Assembly (NCBI RefSeq): GCF_000703085.1
Contig: NZ_JNLL01000001.1
Coordinates: forward strand, 1,550,001 to 1,614,000
Reading direction: 5' to 3'
Length of the DNA stretch: 64,000 nucleotides
Source: Persephonella sp. KM09-Lau-8
GTDB lineage: Bacteria > Aquificota > Aquificia > Aquificales > Hydrogenothermaceae
The notes beneath the pieces were generated by a model. It had not been told where the DNA came from and ran no database searches. It was given only the letters and a program-made list of their open reading frames with translations. The first letter of the stretch is position 1; each line of letters starts with the position of its first letter. The translations under genes were made by a program, and so were the position numbers. Shown here piece after piece: positions 1-8,303 of this stretch.

Positions 1-343
1 CAGACAGCTTGAGAAACATATTATTCAGGAATTTACAGAAAAATCAGGATATATAGTCTCAACTGGAGGAGGTCTTGGGGCTGATATTGAGAATATGGAA
101 AAAATGAAAAAAAGCGGCACAGTTGTCTGGCTTGATGTTTCCCTTGATGAAATCCTAAAGCGAACAGAAAAAGACAGCACAGAAAGACCATTACTGAAAA
201 ATCCAAGGGAAAAGATTGAAAAACTGTATGAAGATAGAAAGAAAGTATATTCTATGGCCGATATCCATATAAAAGCAGAAAACAAATCCCCAGAAGAAAT
301 AGCACAGGAGATTTTAGATAAATGGAACTCTTTACAGGAATAG
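1..343 (+). CDS. aroK: Shikimate kinase, C-terminal part (5' end outside window)
   Basis: Open from the window edge in frame 2 to a TAG at 341-343, giving 113 residues. The product phosphorylates the 3-hydroxyl of shikimate with ATP in the chorismate pathway, in the cytoplasm. Visible family marks are STGGG (shikimate-binding glycine-rich motif), the VVWLDV strand, and the ERPLL lid segment followed by the EKIEKLYEDRKKVY helix, in the order expected for shikimate kinases. The N-terminal P-loop lies outside the window. The last 22 bases overlap the start of acpS, so the two are probably translationally coupled. Identification is from motifs only but the family is distinctive. Confidence 0.9.
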   Translation, partial: RQLEKHIIQEFTEKSGYIVSTGGGLGADIENMEKMKKSGTVVWLDVSLDEILKRTEKDSTERPLLKNPREKIEKLYEDRKKVYSMADIHIKAENKSPEEIAQEILDKWNSLQE

Positions 344-702
344 ACATAGTAGAAAACAACAGAATAGAAAAGGTTTACAAAAAATATGGTAAAAGATTTT
401 TAGACAGAATATACACCCAAAAAGAACAGGAATACTGCCTTCAAAAAACAGATCCTATACCCTGCCTGTCTGCAAGATTTGCAGCCAAAGAAGCATTTGT
501 AAAGGCTTTTAATCAGGCATTTGGAAAAAATCTTTCATACAAAGATATAGAAATATTGGGTAGATACAACAAACCTGCACAAATTTTGCTGCACTATCAG
601 GGATTTACAGACGGTATTCATCAAAACCGCTTAAAATATACTCTTTCCATATCCCACGAAAGAAACTATTCTGTGGCAATAGTTATAATCTACACAGTCT
701 GA
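322..702 (+). CDS. acpS: Holo-[acyl-carrier-protein] synthase
   Basis: A 126-residue protein, normal length for AcpS. It transfers 4'-phosphopantetheine from CoA to the serine of apo-ACP and so activates fatty acid synthesis. N-terminal GIDIVENNRIE carries the metal-binding Asp, and the signature ARFAAKEAFVKAF carries the second acidic ligand and the CoA-binding lysine. The C-terminus has the usual SISHERNYSVAIVI strand pair. The ATG lies inside the 3' end of aroK (22-base overlap) with an AGGAG about 11 bases upstream. A weak 5-bp hairpin (about 704-719) follows the stop, without a clear T run, then a new promoter region for flhF. Confidence 0.93.
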   Translation: MELFTGIDIVENNRIEKVYKKYGKRFLDRIYTQKEQEYCLQKTDPIPCLSARFAAKEAFVKAFNQAFGKNLSYKDIEILGRYNKPAQILLHYQGFTDGIHQNRLKYTLSISHERNYSVAIVIIYTV

Positions 703-771
703 TGCAGCAATTTTACTGCACCTTTCCTGATAGCCATCATAAAATCTGTTAAATTTCAATAACTTATGCTT

Positions 772-787
772 TGGCACACTTGTTGCT
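772..787 (+). promoter_or_regulatory. Sigma-54 (-24/-12) promoter upstream of flhF
   Basis: TGGCAC (772-777), five bases, then TTGCT (783-787). The GG and GC dinucleotides are exactly 10 bases apart, the fixed spacing required by sigma-54. It sits about 30 bases before the flhF ATG, leaving room for a start near 798 and the AGAGGGG ribosome site. Match to the consensus TGGCACN5TTGC is complete. Inference: the flhF-flhG-fliA transcript is a sigma-54-dependent middle class of flagellar genes; no activator binding site was identified. Confidence 0.75.
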
Positions 788-815
788 TATAAAATGTCGC
801 CAGAGGGGATAAATC

Positions 816-1772
816 ATGAAAATGAAAAAATACTTTGTTAGAAATCTGCAAGAAGGGTGGATGCTAATAAGGGAAGAATTAGGAGAGAATGCTATTATTA
901 TCTCCATAAAAGAGTCCAATGGAGAATTTGAAATAATAGCAGCCAGCCCTGAAAAGAGCATTCAAAAACCTAAAAATCTTCTTTATGAGACCTTTAAAAA
1001 ATCATTTAAGGATGAAAAAGATATATCAGGATACGAAAAACTAATAGATTTACTCACAAAACTAAAAAACACAGATTTACCTGATAAAGTTTTAACTGAA
1101 ATTCAGGATGAAATTTTCAAAATTTATACTCCTGTTATAGAAGGGATTAAAAAAGTAGATATTTCAAACAGAATAGAAAGGACTCCCCTACGAAAAAAAT
1201 ACATAAATATTCTCGGAAATATATCATCAGGAAAAAGCACAACCATTGCAAAACTGGCTTCAATTCTGAACTTTGAAAGGAACAAAAAAATAGCAGTAGC
1301 ATCCTTTGATTATTACAAAGTTGGTGGTTCAGAAAGTTTAAAGCGTTTCGCAGAAATGATGCAGATACCCTTCTTCTTTATAAAGAATGAAAAAGAGTTA
1401 ATCCTTTATAAAAATGCTTTTGATGAGTATGAACATATTATCTTTGATACTCCAGGGAATATTAAAAATTTAGTTGAAATTGAAAAGCTAATGACTTTTA
1501 TCACTTCCAGTCCAGAAGCAGAAAATATCTTAACAATACCTTTAACAAAAAAAGAATCGCTTATTGATAAAGATATCAGATATTTCAGCAAATTTAAGAT
1601 ACATCATCTAATATTAACCAAATATGATGAGATACAAACCTATACTCCACTTTACTTTATTCTTTCCCATTACGATTACAGGATTAGCTATATAACAAAT
1701 GGACTTGAAGTTCCACAGGATATTACAACTGCAGATGAAATTTTATCCAGAATTGCAGAGGTGATTAACTGA
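816..1772 (+). CDS. flhF: Flagellar biosynthesis GTPase FlhF
   Basis: A 318-residue SRP-type GTPase that places and numbers flagella in polar flagellates. The N-terminal segment (MKMKKYFVRNLQEGWMLIRE) is the typical FlhF start. The P-loop is GNISSGKST from residue 134, one position different from the common GPTGVGKTT, followed by VASFDYYKVGG (G2 region), DTPG (G3) and LTKYDE (G4-like). It is shorter than many FlhF proteins (about 380-450), mainly through a short linker between the N-terminal region and the GTPase core. The stop codon overlaps the ATG of flhG by one base. Expression is probably sigma-54 dependent. FlhF next to FlhG and FliA makes the assignment firm although the G4 motif is not canonical. 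Confidence 0.88.
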   Translation: MKMKKYFVRNLQEGWMLIREELGENAIIISIKESNGEFEIIAASPEKSIQKPKNLLYETFKKSFKDEKDISGYEKLIDLLTKLKNTDLPDKVLTEIQDEIFKIYTPVIEGIKKVDISNRIERTPLRKKYINILGNISSGKSTTIAKLASILNFERNKKIAVASFDYYKVGGSESLKRFAEMMQIPFFFIKNEKELILYKNAFDEYEHIIFDTPGNIKNLVEIEKLMTFITSSPEAENILTIPLTKKESLIDKDIRYFSKFKIHHLILTKYDEIQTYTPLYFILSHYDYRISYITNGLEVPQDITTADEILSRIAEVIN

Positions 1773-2635
1773 TGAGAGACCAGGCTGAAAAACTTAGAGA
1801 TATGGTAAAAAATAGGAAATCACTTGATTTTCAGGTTATATCTATAACCTCTGGTAAAGGTGGAGTCGGAAAAACAAGTTTTACTGTAAATCTGGCCTAT
1901 CAGCTTCAAAAAGCTGGTAAAAGTGTTCTTATACTTGATGCTGACCTTGCCCTTGCAAATGTGGATATTATTCTGGGAGAACGTCCTAAATACAACCTCC
2001 TTCATCTTTTATCAGGAGAAAAAAATATAAATGAGATTATCTGGGAATCAAAATACGGGATAAAATTCATTCCTGCATCCTCAGGATTTGAGGAACTGGC
2101 AAATCTTCCACAGGAAAAACAGATACAGATAATAAACTCTTTTCAGGAGATATATTACAACTTTGACATAATGCTGATAGACACATCAGCAGGAATATCT
2201 GAAAATGTAATTAATTTCTGCCTTGCTTCAGACAGAACAATTGTTATAACTACTCCTGACCCAACAGCACTGGCAGACTCTTATGCAATATCACGGATAC
2301 TCCTGAACTACAAATCAGACAATATGGATTTAGGCCTTGTTGTAAATCTGGTGGAAAGCGAAGAAGAAGCAGAAAAAATGTATAGAGGAATGAACAATAT
2401 ACTGAGAGAGTTCACAGGAAAGGAAATCAGTTATTACGGATTTATCAGAAAGGATAAAAAACTATCAGAATCTGTAAGAGACAGATATGTCTTATCTGCT
2501 GTAAATCCAAAAGCCACTTACAGTCAGGATGTTGAAGCAATTGCCAGATACATCATCGATGGCAAAAGACCAATAAGGAAAGAAAATTTCTGGAATAGAT
2601 TTCTAAATAATCTTAAAAACTTAAAACTTGATTAG
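1772..2635 (+). CDS. flhG: MinD-like ATPase FlhG (flagellar number regulator)
   Basis: A 287-residue ParA/MinD-family ATPase. The deviant Walker A KGGVGKT is at residues 29-35, followed by LILDADLALANVDIILG and the Walker B strand IMLIDTSAGI. In flagellate bacteria FlhG works with FlhF at the cell pole to limit flagellar number and to stimulate its GTPase. The N-terminal 20 residues include MRDQAEKLRDMV, resembling the short DQAxxLR helix that FlhG uses to activate FlhF. The gene follows flhF with a one-base overlap and precedes fliA by 11 bases. It is distinct from the true minD at 9197-9982. Confidence 0.88.
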   Translation: MRDQAEKLRDMVKNRKSLDFQVISITSGKGGVGKTSFTVNLAYQLQKAGKSVLILDADLALANVDIILGERPKYNLLHLLSGEKNINEIIWESKYGIKFIPASSGFEELANLPQEKQIQIINSFQEIYYNFDIMLIDTSAGISENVINFCLASDRTIVITTPDPTALADSYAISRILLNYKSDNMDLGLVVNLVESEEEAEKMYRGMNNILREFTGKEISYYGFIRKDKKLSESVRDRYVLSAVNPKATYSQDVEAIARYIIDGKRPIRKENFWNRFLNNLKNLKLD

Positions 2636-2646
2636 GAGGAGAGGCC

Positions 2647-3372
2647 ATGAAAATATCTACGAAAGAAAGAAATGAAATAATAATGGAATTCCTTCCAAAA
2701 ATTCACTATATAGTCCAGTCTATAAAGCAGGAAAATTTACCTCCTACAATTACAGAAGAAGACCTTGTTAATACAGGAGTTCTTGGTCTTATAGATGCAA
2801 TAAATAAATATGATCCTAACAAAGGGGTTAAACTATCCACATACGCAGAAATAAGAATTAGAGGGCATATCATAGATAGCTTAAGAAAACTTGACTGGGT
2901 GCCAAGAAATGTTAGACAAAAAGCAAGACATATAGAAACAGCCATTCTGGAAGTAGAACAAAAACTTGGTAGAGAAGCCTCTCCTGAAGAGATAGCAGAA
3001 TATCTTGGTATGGATGTAGAGGAATATATGAAATATGCAGAAAAAATATCAAATAGCGGACTTGTATCAATAGACAGTAAGGTTGGTTCCGATGAGGATG
3101 GAACAACAAGCCTGTGGCAAATTATATCAATTAATGATGATACTCCTGACAAATATGTTGAAGAAGAAGAGTTGAAAAGAATAATAACTGATATAATATC
3201 TAAGTTGAAAGAAAGGGAAAGACTGGTTATAACCCTTTATTACTATGAAGAGCTTTCTATGAAAGAGATAGGTGAGATTTTAGGGCTTACAGAGTCAAGA
3301 ATTTCACAGATACATACAAAAACAATGATGAAAATTAAAAATATGATTAGAAAATACATAGATAAGGACTAA
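2647..3372 (+). CDS. fliA: Flagellar sigma factor sigma-28 (FliA)
   Basis: A 241-residue sigma-70 family factor directing late flagellar genes. Region 2 is visible as EEDLVNTGVLGLIDAINKYD and YAEIRIRGHIIDSLRKLDWVPRNVRQ, the latter typical of the FliA/WhiG group. Region 3 (PEEIAEYLGMDVEEYMKY) and the region 4 helix-turn-helix (LSMKEIGEILGLTESRISQI) follow. A strong TAGGAGGAG ribosome site lies just before the ATG. It is the third gene after flhF-flhG, the common order in many flagellates. FliA would read TAAA/GCCGATAA-type promoters; I found none in intergenic parts of this window. Confidence 0.92.
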   Translation: MKISTKERNEIIMEFLPKIHYIVQSIKQENLPPTITEEDLVNTGVLGLIDAINKYDPNKGVKLSTYAEIRIRGHIIDSLRKLDWVPRNVRQKARHIETAILEVEQKLGREASPEEIAEYLGMDVEEYMKYAEKISNSGLVSIDSKVGSDEDGTTSLWQIISINDDTPDKYVEEEELKRIITDIISKLKERERLVITLYYYEELSMKEIGEILGLTESRISQIHTKTMMKIKNMIRKYIDKD

Positions 3373-3762
3373 ATGGAGAAAAATGTTTATATACATTACT
3401 TGATAGGCGAACTGGAAAGTTATGTTATAGATAACAGAAATAAGATAGAGAAGCTGATAAACAATCAGAAAAAAATAAGTGTGCAGGATAGTGTTTTTAT
3501 CTTTGATAAATTTTCAAACAGCCTCAGCAAAACAAAAGACCTTATTCAGCTTTCCCGTGAAATAAGTGATAGAGATACCCTCCGAACAATATCAATAATT
3601 TCCTCAGAAACTGTGGCTTGGGTTATGTTCACTTTACCTGCCATAGAATCCTCAATGCCTGTTTTTCTGGAAAACTTAATAGTTTACGACCGCCATATAA
3701 TTGATGTCCTTGGGAGCTACTACTTGAGTTTGATGAGTTTATTGAAACCCCTGAAAAACTAA
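3373..3762 (+). CDS. Unknown protein of the flagellar cluster, open frame of 129 residues (3' frameshift)
   Basis: Starts directly after the fliA stop. The open frame reads through a helix-rich, charged protein with no signal peptide and no motif I recognise, ending at 3762. The last 15 residues look out of character: from 3714 on, another frame continues for 48 codons with normal acidic, helical composition to a TAA at 3858-3860. Adding one base to the GGG at 3712-3714 would join both into a 162-residue protein. So this is either a sequencing error or a recent mutation. Position after flhF-flhG-fliA suggests a flagellar or export accessory role, but this is context only. Confidence 0.6.
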   Translation: MEKNVYIHYLIGELESYVIDNRNKIEKLINNQKKISVQDSVFIFDKFSNSLSKTKDLIQLSREISDRDTLRTISIISSETVAWVMFTLPAIESSMPVFLENLIVYDRHIIDVLGSYYLSLMSLLKPLKN

Positions 3763-3860
3763 AAGCCGTAAACCCTGAAGTGTTTAATATGATAAATGAG
3801 ATATCAATGACTTTTGGTCATTTATCAAGAATGATTGAGAAAGGGGCAGTAGAAAATTAA
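3714..3860 (+). pseudogene. Out-of-frame continuation of the fliA-distal gene
   Basis: In the frame starting at 3714 the sequence reads ELLLEFDEFIETPEKLKAVN and on to SRMIEKGAVEN before TAA. The composition (acidic, amphipathic) matches the upstream product, and there is no ribosome site or start codon of its own at the junction. Best explained as the true C-terminus of the gene beginning at 3373, displaced by loss of one G in the run at 3712-3714. The end overlaps the convergent fabL-like gene and lies in the loop of the hairpin at 3841-3868. Confidence 0.6.
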
Positions 3861-4641
3861 CGCCCCTTACAAGAGATAATCCACCGTCTACTATAATAGT
3901 CTGGCCTTGTATCCATTTTGCATCAGGTGTACAGAGAAATCCAACAACCCCTGCAATATCCTCAGGCATTCCCATTCTTCCAAGGGGTGTCAGTTTTATT
4001 GTTCCTTCTTTTACCTCTTCATAGTTAGGGAACAGCTGGATAGCCTCTGTATCTATTGGTCCACCGGAAACTGTGTTTACATTTATTCCTTTAGGTCCAA
4101 ACTCAACAGCTGCATATCTAACTAAGGCTTCCAGTGCTGATTTTGCTGCACCATGTATTGCATAGTTTGGCATATAATCTCTGGTTCCTGTGGAAGAGAT
4201 AGCTATAATTTTTCCTTCCCTTCCCTCCATAAGAGGAACAGCCCTCTGTGTGCTCCATATAAAACCCATAACTGTTATATCAAAAATCCTTCTTGTTCCT
4301 TTTTCTTTAAGTCTTAAAAATGGTGCAAATCCTCCTACAACCTCTCTTCCAGAGGCAACTGCATTGCTGACAAAGATATCCAGATATCCGAATTTTTCTT
4401 TTATCTCATCAAAAACCCTGTCTATATCCTCTTTTTTTCCAAAATCTCCCTGAATCGCGTATCCCTTTACACCTTTACTTTCTATTTCTTTTACAACCTC
4501 ATCAGCTTTTTCTTTGTTTTTGTAGTAGTTAATTATTACATCTGCTCCCATTTCAGCCAGTTTAAGGGCGATAGCTCTACCTATTCCTCTGCTTCCCCCT
4601 GTTATAAATGCAAGTTTTCCCTCAAGCTCTCTACAGGCCAT
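3784..4641 (-). CDS. fabL: Enoyl-ACP reductase of the FabL type (short-chain dehydrogenase)
   Basis: A 285-residue SDR. TGGSRGIGRA near the N-terminus binds NADPH; the active site is Y-x6-K (YAIHGAAK), the spacing of FabI/FabL enoyl-ACP reductases rather than Y-x3-K of most SDRs. SNAVASG, VSGGPIDTEA and GQTIIVDGG also match enoyl-ACP reductase III. It would reduce the enoyl-ACP double bond in fatty acid elongation. The family normally ends just after VDGG-x-SL, but here the frame runs about 30 residues further, antisense to the neighbour. One extra G in the GGGG near 3865 would stop it at once (ending VRGR). Last gene of the long minus-strand operon, 12 bases after the small membrane protein gene. 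Other SDR functions cannot be excluded. Confidence 0.75.
   Translation of the reverse strand: MACRELEGKLAFITGGSRGIGRAIALKLAEMGADVIINYYKNKEKADEVVKEIESKGVKGYAIQGDFGKKEDIDRVFDEIKEKFGYLDIFVSNAVASGREVVGGFAPFLRLKEKGTRRIFDITVMGFIWSTQRAVPLMEGREGKIIAISSTGTRDYMPNYAIHGAAKSALEALVRYAAVEFGPKGINVNTVSGGPIDTEAIQLFPNYEEVKEGTIKLTPLGRMGMPEDIAGVVGFLCTPDAKWIQGQTIIVDGGLSLVRGVNFLLPLSQSFLINDQKSLISHLSY
3841..3868. terminator. Hairpin between convergent genes
   Basis: Perfect inverted repeat AAGGGGC (3841-3847) and GCCCCTT (3862-3868) around a 14-base loop. It lies where the flagellar cluster (plus) and the minC-to-fabL operon (minus) converge, so it may end transcription from both sides. There is no long T run on either strand, so efficiency is uncertain. 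The stop codon of the frameshifted plus-strand gene falls in the loop. Confidence 0.45.
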
Positions 4642-4653
4642 TTATATCCTCCT

Positions 4654-4965
4654 TTAGTGATGCTGGTGTTTTTTAAGTTCTTCTAAAAATTTCTGTAAGA
4701 GAGTGTCTCCGTGATACCCCTCTTCCACAAGACTAAGGAAAATTCTCATCTCATCCTCATTAGGTTCTCTACCTAAAATATCAATTATTTTTTCAAATTC
4801 AACAAAAGTATCCTTTTCCCAGCCTTCTCCAAAGATTTCTCCATCTGTCACTGCAAGGGGGTCTTCAACTTTTGCTTTTAGGGCTTCTTTATATCCAAGG
4901 ATAAACATAATTACCATCAGCACTAAAAAAACAGCTGCAATAATAACAGACAGGATTAACTCCAT
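4654..4965 (-). CDS. Small membrane-anchored protein of unknown function
   Basis: 103 residues. The first 25 residues form one hydrophobic helix (LILSVIIAAVFLVLMVIMFI), followed by a soluble acidic, helical tail of about 75 residues ending in a histidine-rich KKHQHH. No family is recognised. A good GGAGGG ribosome site precedes the ATG. It lies in the operon between trpD (11 bases) and the fabL-like gene (12 bases), so it is co-expressed with envelope and biosynthetic genes. The tail is probably cytoplasmic by the positive-inside rule (GYKEALKAK after the helix). Confidence 0.75.
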   Translation of the reverse strand: MELILSVIIAAVFLVLMVIMFILGYKEALKAKVEDPLAVTDGEIFGEGWEKDTFVEFEKIIDILGREPNEDEMRIFLSLVEEGYHGDTLLQKFLEELKKHQHH

Positions 4966-4976
4966 TTCTACCCTCC

Positions 4977-5987
4977 TTAATTAAAATCTCTCAGCTTTTC
5001 AAGAATCTGGTATGCCTTTTTAGAATAAATGGTTTCCTTTGCAAGTTCAATACCTTCTTTGATATTATCTACAATTCCTACCACCTTCAGGGCAAAAGCA
5101 GCATTTATTGCAACAAAATCTGTTTTAGGAGAGTTATCCTTTCCTTCAAGAATTGAAAGGGCAATTTTCAGATTATACCCAAGGTCTCCACCCTGAATAT
5201 CCTGTAGAGAGGCTGATTTAAGTCCAAAATCTTCCGGTCTTACAGTATAGATATTTATTTCACCTTCATTCACTTCTCCTACAAGGGTTTCTCCTGTTAT
5301 TGATACCTCATCAAGTCCTTCCATACCGTGAACCACAAATGCCTTCTCTATGCCAAGATTTACTAAAACTCTGGATAAAGGTTCAATAAGCTTTTGGTCA
5401 TAAACCCCCATAAGCTGATATTTCGCTTCAGCTGGATTTGAAAGGGGACCCAGTATATTAAAAATAGTTCTGACTCCTATCTCCCTTCTTTGTCTAATTA
5501 CATTTTTCATTGCAGGATGGTAGATAGGTGCAAATAAAAATGCCAGTCCGATTTCTTCAAGGGCTTTTGCTGCTTTTTCCGGAGGCATTTCTATATTGAT
5601 ACCAAGGGCTTCCATTATATCTGCACTGCCACATTTTGAGGAAACTGACCTGTTTCCATGTTTTGCAACTTTTGCTCCTGCTCCTGCAACAACAAATGCA
5701 GTTATTGTAGATACATTAAAGGTGTTTACCTTATCTCCACCAGTCCCGCAGGTATCAACAAGATTTGATTTATCTTTGACAGGGACTTTAACTGCATTTT
5801 GCCTCATTATTTTTGCAGCAGAGGATATTTCATCTACTGTCTCACCTTTCATTTTGAGTCCAACAAGGACAGCACCTATCTGAGCATCAGTTAACTCACC
5901 CTTCATAAGAAGGGAAAACAGCTTCTCAGTTTCTTCAGGAGTCAAATCCTTAAATTCAGTGATTTTTTTTATCAGCTCTTTAATCAT
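4977..5987 (-). CDS. trpD: Anthranilate phosphoribosyltransferase
   Basis: 336 residues, standard length. Transfers the phosphoribosyl group of PRPP to anthranilate, second step of the tryptophan branch. Diagnostic motifs are GTGGD at 81-85, KHGNRS at 109-114 (both PRPP/anthranilate binding), [13 protein letters not shown] and the metal-binding GLDEVS. The enzyme stands apart from other trp genes here, eight bases after the surA-like gene, which is common in Aquificota where the trp genes are dispersed. High confidence from motif order alone. Confidence 0.95.
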   Translation of the reverse strand: MIKELIKKITEFKDLTPEETEKLFSLLMKGELTDAQIGAVLVGLKMKGETVDEISSAAKIMRQNAVKVPVKDKSNLVDTCGTGGDKVNTFNVSTITAFVVAGAGAKVAKHGNRSVSSKCGSADIMEALGINIEMPPEKAAKALEEIGLAFLFAPIYHPAMKNVIRQRREIGVRTIFNILGPLSNPAEAKYQLMGVYDQKLIEPLSRVLVNLGIEKAFVVHGMEGLDEVSITGETLVGEVNEGEINIYTVRPEDFGLKSASLQDIQGGDLGYNLKIALSILEGKDNSPKTDFVAINAAFALKVVGIVDNIKEGIELAKETIYSKKAYQILEKLRDFN

Positions 5988-5995
5988 TTTTTCCC

Positions 5996-6856
5996 CTACT
6001 GTAGAGATTTATCTAAATACTCTATAGATGCCTGCTGTCTGAGCTTTTTAAGCTGTATTTCAAACTCTTTTTTAAGCTGTTTTTGAATTTCTTCTCCTTT
6101 AGGTGGTTGTTGAACCATTTTGTTCTCTTCTTTTTCAATATAAACAAAATAAATTCCCTTTTTATCAGGCACTTCAAATATATCCCCTACTTTGTGCTGC
6201 CATATTCTTTCATCAAGGGAGGATACCAGGTCGCCCTTTTTGACTTCTCCCAGTAAACCTCCTTTTTCTGCTGTTAAAGGGTCATCGGAGTATTTTTTTG
6301 CCATTTCTGCAAAATTTTCAGGTGTAAGTTTTTCTTTAATCAGATTGTATTTTTCCTTAAAGTCAGGCTTCTGGCTTGAGAGAAATATTATTCTGATTTT
6401 TCTGAGTTTTTCTTCCTTACCTTCCTTAATTCCACCAAACATACTTCTACGCAAATAAATCTGAATGTATCTCTGAACAAGGAGTTCTCTTTTTACAAGG
6501 TCTTTAAACTCACTAAAGGATATATTCTGGCTTTCAAGCTTTTTCTTAAATTCTTCTATGCTGTTTATCCCATTTGCCTTTGCCATTCTGAGAATTGCCT
6601 GATTTATCTCATCTGAGGAAACTCTCACTCCATATTTTTCTGCCGCCTGTGCAACAAGTATCTGGTCTATCAGTTTTTGGGCTGCCTGTTTTTTGTCTGT
6701 TGTTCCAAACCACTGCATTGCCAGTTCCAGTTCTGACTGGAGAACAGGATATCCGTTTACCACCATAACTATTCTGTCAAAAAGCTGGATATTATCCTTT
6801 GCAGGAGCAAGCCCTATAAAAAGTAGCACCAATAGGATTATTAATCTATTTTTCAT
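5996..6856 (-). CDS. SurA/PpiC-type periplasmic peptidyl-prolyl isomerase
   Basis: 286 residues from the preferred ATG at 6856; eight residues further upstream are possible but lie deeper in glm[20 protein letters not shown] is a clear signal peptide. Then comes a SurA N-like chaperone domain ([20 protein letters not shown] ... [17 protein letters not shown]) and a parvulin domain ([25 protein letters not shown]). It probably chaperones outer-membrane or secreted proteins. Only one parvulin domain is present, unlike E. coli SurA. The start overlaps the 3' end of glmU by 11 bases. Confidence 0.85.
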   Translation of the reverse strand: MKNRLIILLVLLFIGLAPAKDNIQLFDRIVMVVNGYPVLQSELELAMQWFGTTDKKQAAQKLIDQILVAQAAEKYGVRVSSDEINQAILRMAKANGINSIEEFKKKLESQNISFSEFKDLVKRELLVQRYIQIYLRRSMFGGIKEGKEEKLRKIRIIFLSSQKPDFKEKYNLIKEKLTPENFAEMAKKYSDDPLTAEKGGLLGEVKKGDLVSSLDERIWQHKVGDIFEVPDKKGIYFVYIEKEENKMVQQPPKGEEIQKQLKKEFEIQLKKLRQQASIEYLDKSLQ

Positions 6857-8300
6857 GTTTCTTTTTCCTTTTTTCTGCATAATTTTCTATTATCTTTTGC
6901 TGGTTTCTTTCTATAGCAAGAGCTTTGTCTGGAACATCCTTGGTTATTACTGAGCCTGATCCTGTTATTGCTTCTTCTCCTATTGTTACAGGAGCAACAA
7001 GCATAGTATCGCTGCCGATAAAGGCTTTGTCTTTTATTACAGTTTTATGCTTCTGGAAACCATCATAATTGCATGTTATTGTTCCTGCCCCAATATTTAC
7101 ATCCTTTCCTATCTCTGCATCACCAAGATAAGTAAGATGTTTGGCTGCTGTATTTTCTCCTATTGTGGAGTTTTTTATCTCTACAAAATTGCCTATCTGG
7201 GCATTTTGTTTTATAACAGAATTGTTTCTGATTCTTGCGTATGGCCCAATAACAGCATTGTCTTCTATTACCGAGTCTTCTATTATTGAACCTTTCAGGA
7301 TTTTCACATTTTTGCCTATTTTAGAGTTTATAATAGTAGCATTTTCTTCTATTACAGTATCTTCCCCTATTGTTGTCCTGCCTTTCAGGGATACACCTTG
7401 ATATATCTCAACATCTGGAGATAATTCCACATCAAACTCTATATAAACTGTTTCAGGATTGTGAAATGTGGTTCCTGCATAAGACCAGAACTGGAGATAT
7501 TTCATCCTGAGAATATTTTCTGCTTTTGCTAAATCCCATCTATCGTTAACTCCAATAAACTGGGTATAATCTGGCACCAGAAGCGCATAAACCTCTTTGC
7601 CCATCTCATTTAGAAGCTGTATCACATCTGTAAGATAGTATTCTTTCTGTGCGTTGTTATTTTCCAGTTTATCTATCACCTGTTTCAGATAAGGGGCATA
7701 GAATAGATAAATTCCTGTGTTTATCTCGTTTATCTGCTGTTCTTCATGGGTAGCATCCTTTTCTTCAACTATTTTTATTATTCTGTGGTTTTTGTCTTTT
7801 ATGATTCTCCCATATCCCAGTGGATTTGGAACTATGGTTGTTATTACAACACCTGCAATATTCTCATTTCGGTAGTTGGGGTCAACATTTCCCTCAACAA
7901 AAGCCCCTTCAAATTTGAGTAAAGCCTCCATATACTTAACTGCATTTTTTAATGTTTCCCCTTCAACAAGTGGAAGGTCTCCATTAAGAATCATTACTAT
8001 CCCATCAAAGTTTTCCCAGTAAGGTTTGGTCTGGGCTACAGCATGACCTGTTCCCAGTTGTTCTTCCTGTTCTACGTAAACACAATTAAGGCAGTTTATT
8101 GCTTTAATTACCTGCTGTTTTTCATGGCCTACAACATATATAATTTTCTCTGGATTACTCCATCGTGCAGCAAGGGAAACATAATGAATCATAGGTTTCC
8201 CAAGGATTTTATGAATTACCTTGGGCTTTTTAGATTTAAATCTTGTTCCTTTTCCTGCTGCAAGTATTATGGCTATATGCTTTTCATGGTGGTGTCCCAT
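6846..8300 (-). CDS. glmU: Bifunctional GlmU: glucosamine-1-phosphate acetyltransferase / GlcNAc-1-P uridyltransferase
   Basis: 484 residues. N-terminal nucleotidyltransferase with LAAGKGTRFKSKKPKVIHKI, NGDLPL and EKDAT-type motifs, then a left-handed beta-helix built of hexapeptide repeats from about residue 260 (many I/V-G-x-x-A/V repeats) and the acetyl-CoA region near IGAGTITCNYDGFQKH. It makes UDP-GlcNAc for peptidoglycan and LPS. The N-terminus MGHHHEKH is naturally histidine-rich. Start supported by AAGGGGT seven bases before. Lies three bases after hisG in the min operon. Confidence 0.95.
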   Translation of the reverse strand: MGHHHEKHIAIILAAGKGTRFKSKKPKVIHKILGKPMIHYVSLAARWSNPEKIIYVVGHEKQQVIKAINCLNCVYVEQEEQLGTGHAVAQTKPYWENFDGIVMILNGDLPLVEGETLKNAVKYMEALLKFEGAFVEGNVDPNYRNENIAGVVITTIVPNPLGYGRIIKDKNHRIIKIVEEKDATHEEQQINEINTGIYLFYAPYLKQVIDKLENNNAQKEYYLTDVIQLLNEMGKEVYALLVPDYTQFIGVNDRWDLAKAENILRMKYLQFWSYAGTTFHNPETVYIEFDVELSPDVEIYQGVSLKGRTTIGEDTVIEENATIINSKIGKNVKILKGSIIEDSVIEDNAVIGPYARIRNNSVIKQNAQIGNFVEIKNSTIGENTAAKHLTYLGDAEIGKDVNIGAGTITCNYDGFQKHKTVIKDKAFIGSDTMLVAPVTIGEEAITGSGSVITKDVPDKALAIERNQQKIIENYAEKRKKKHEK

Positions 8301-8303
8301 TTG

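Noticed and set aside
704-720. Terminator after acpS
   Set aside because: TGCAG/CTGCA stem is only five bp with an eight-base loop and no T run.
2706-3152. 148-residue minus-strand frame opposite fliA
   Set aside because: Fully antisense to a conserved sigma factor, Ser/Ile-rich shadow composition, no ribosome site.
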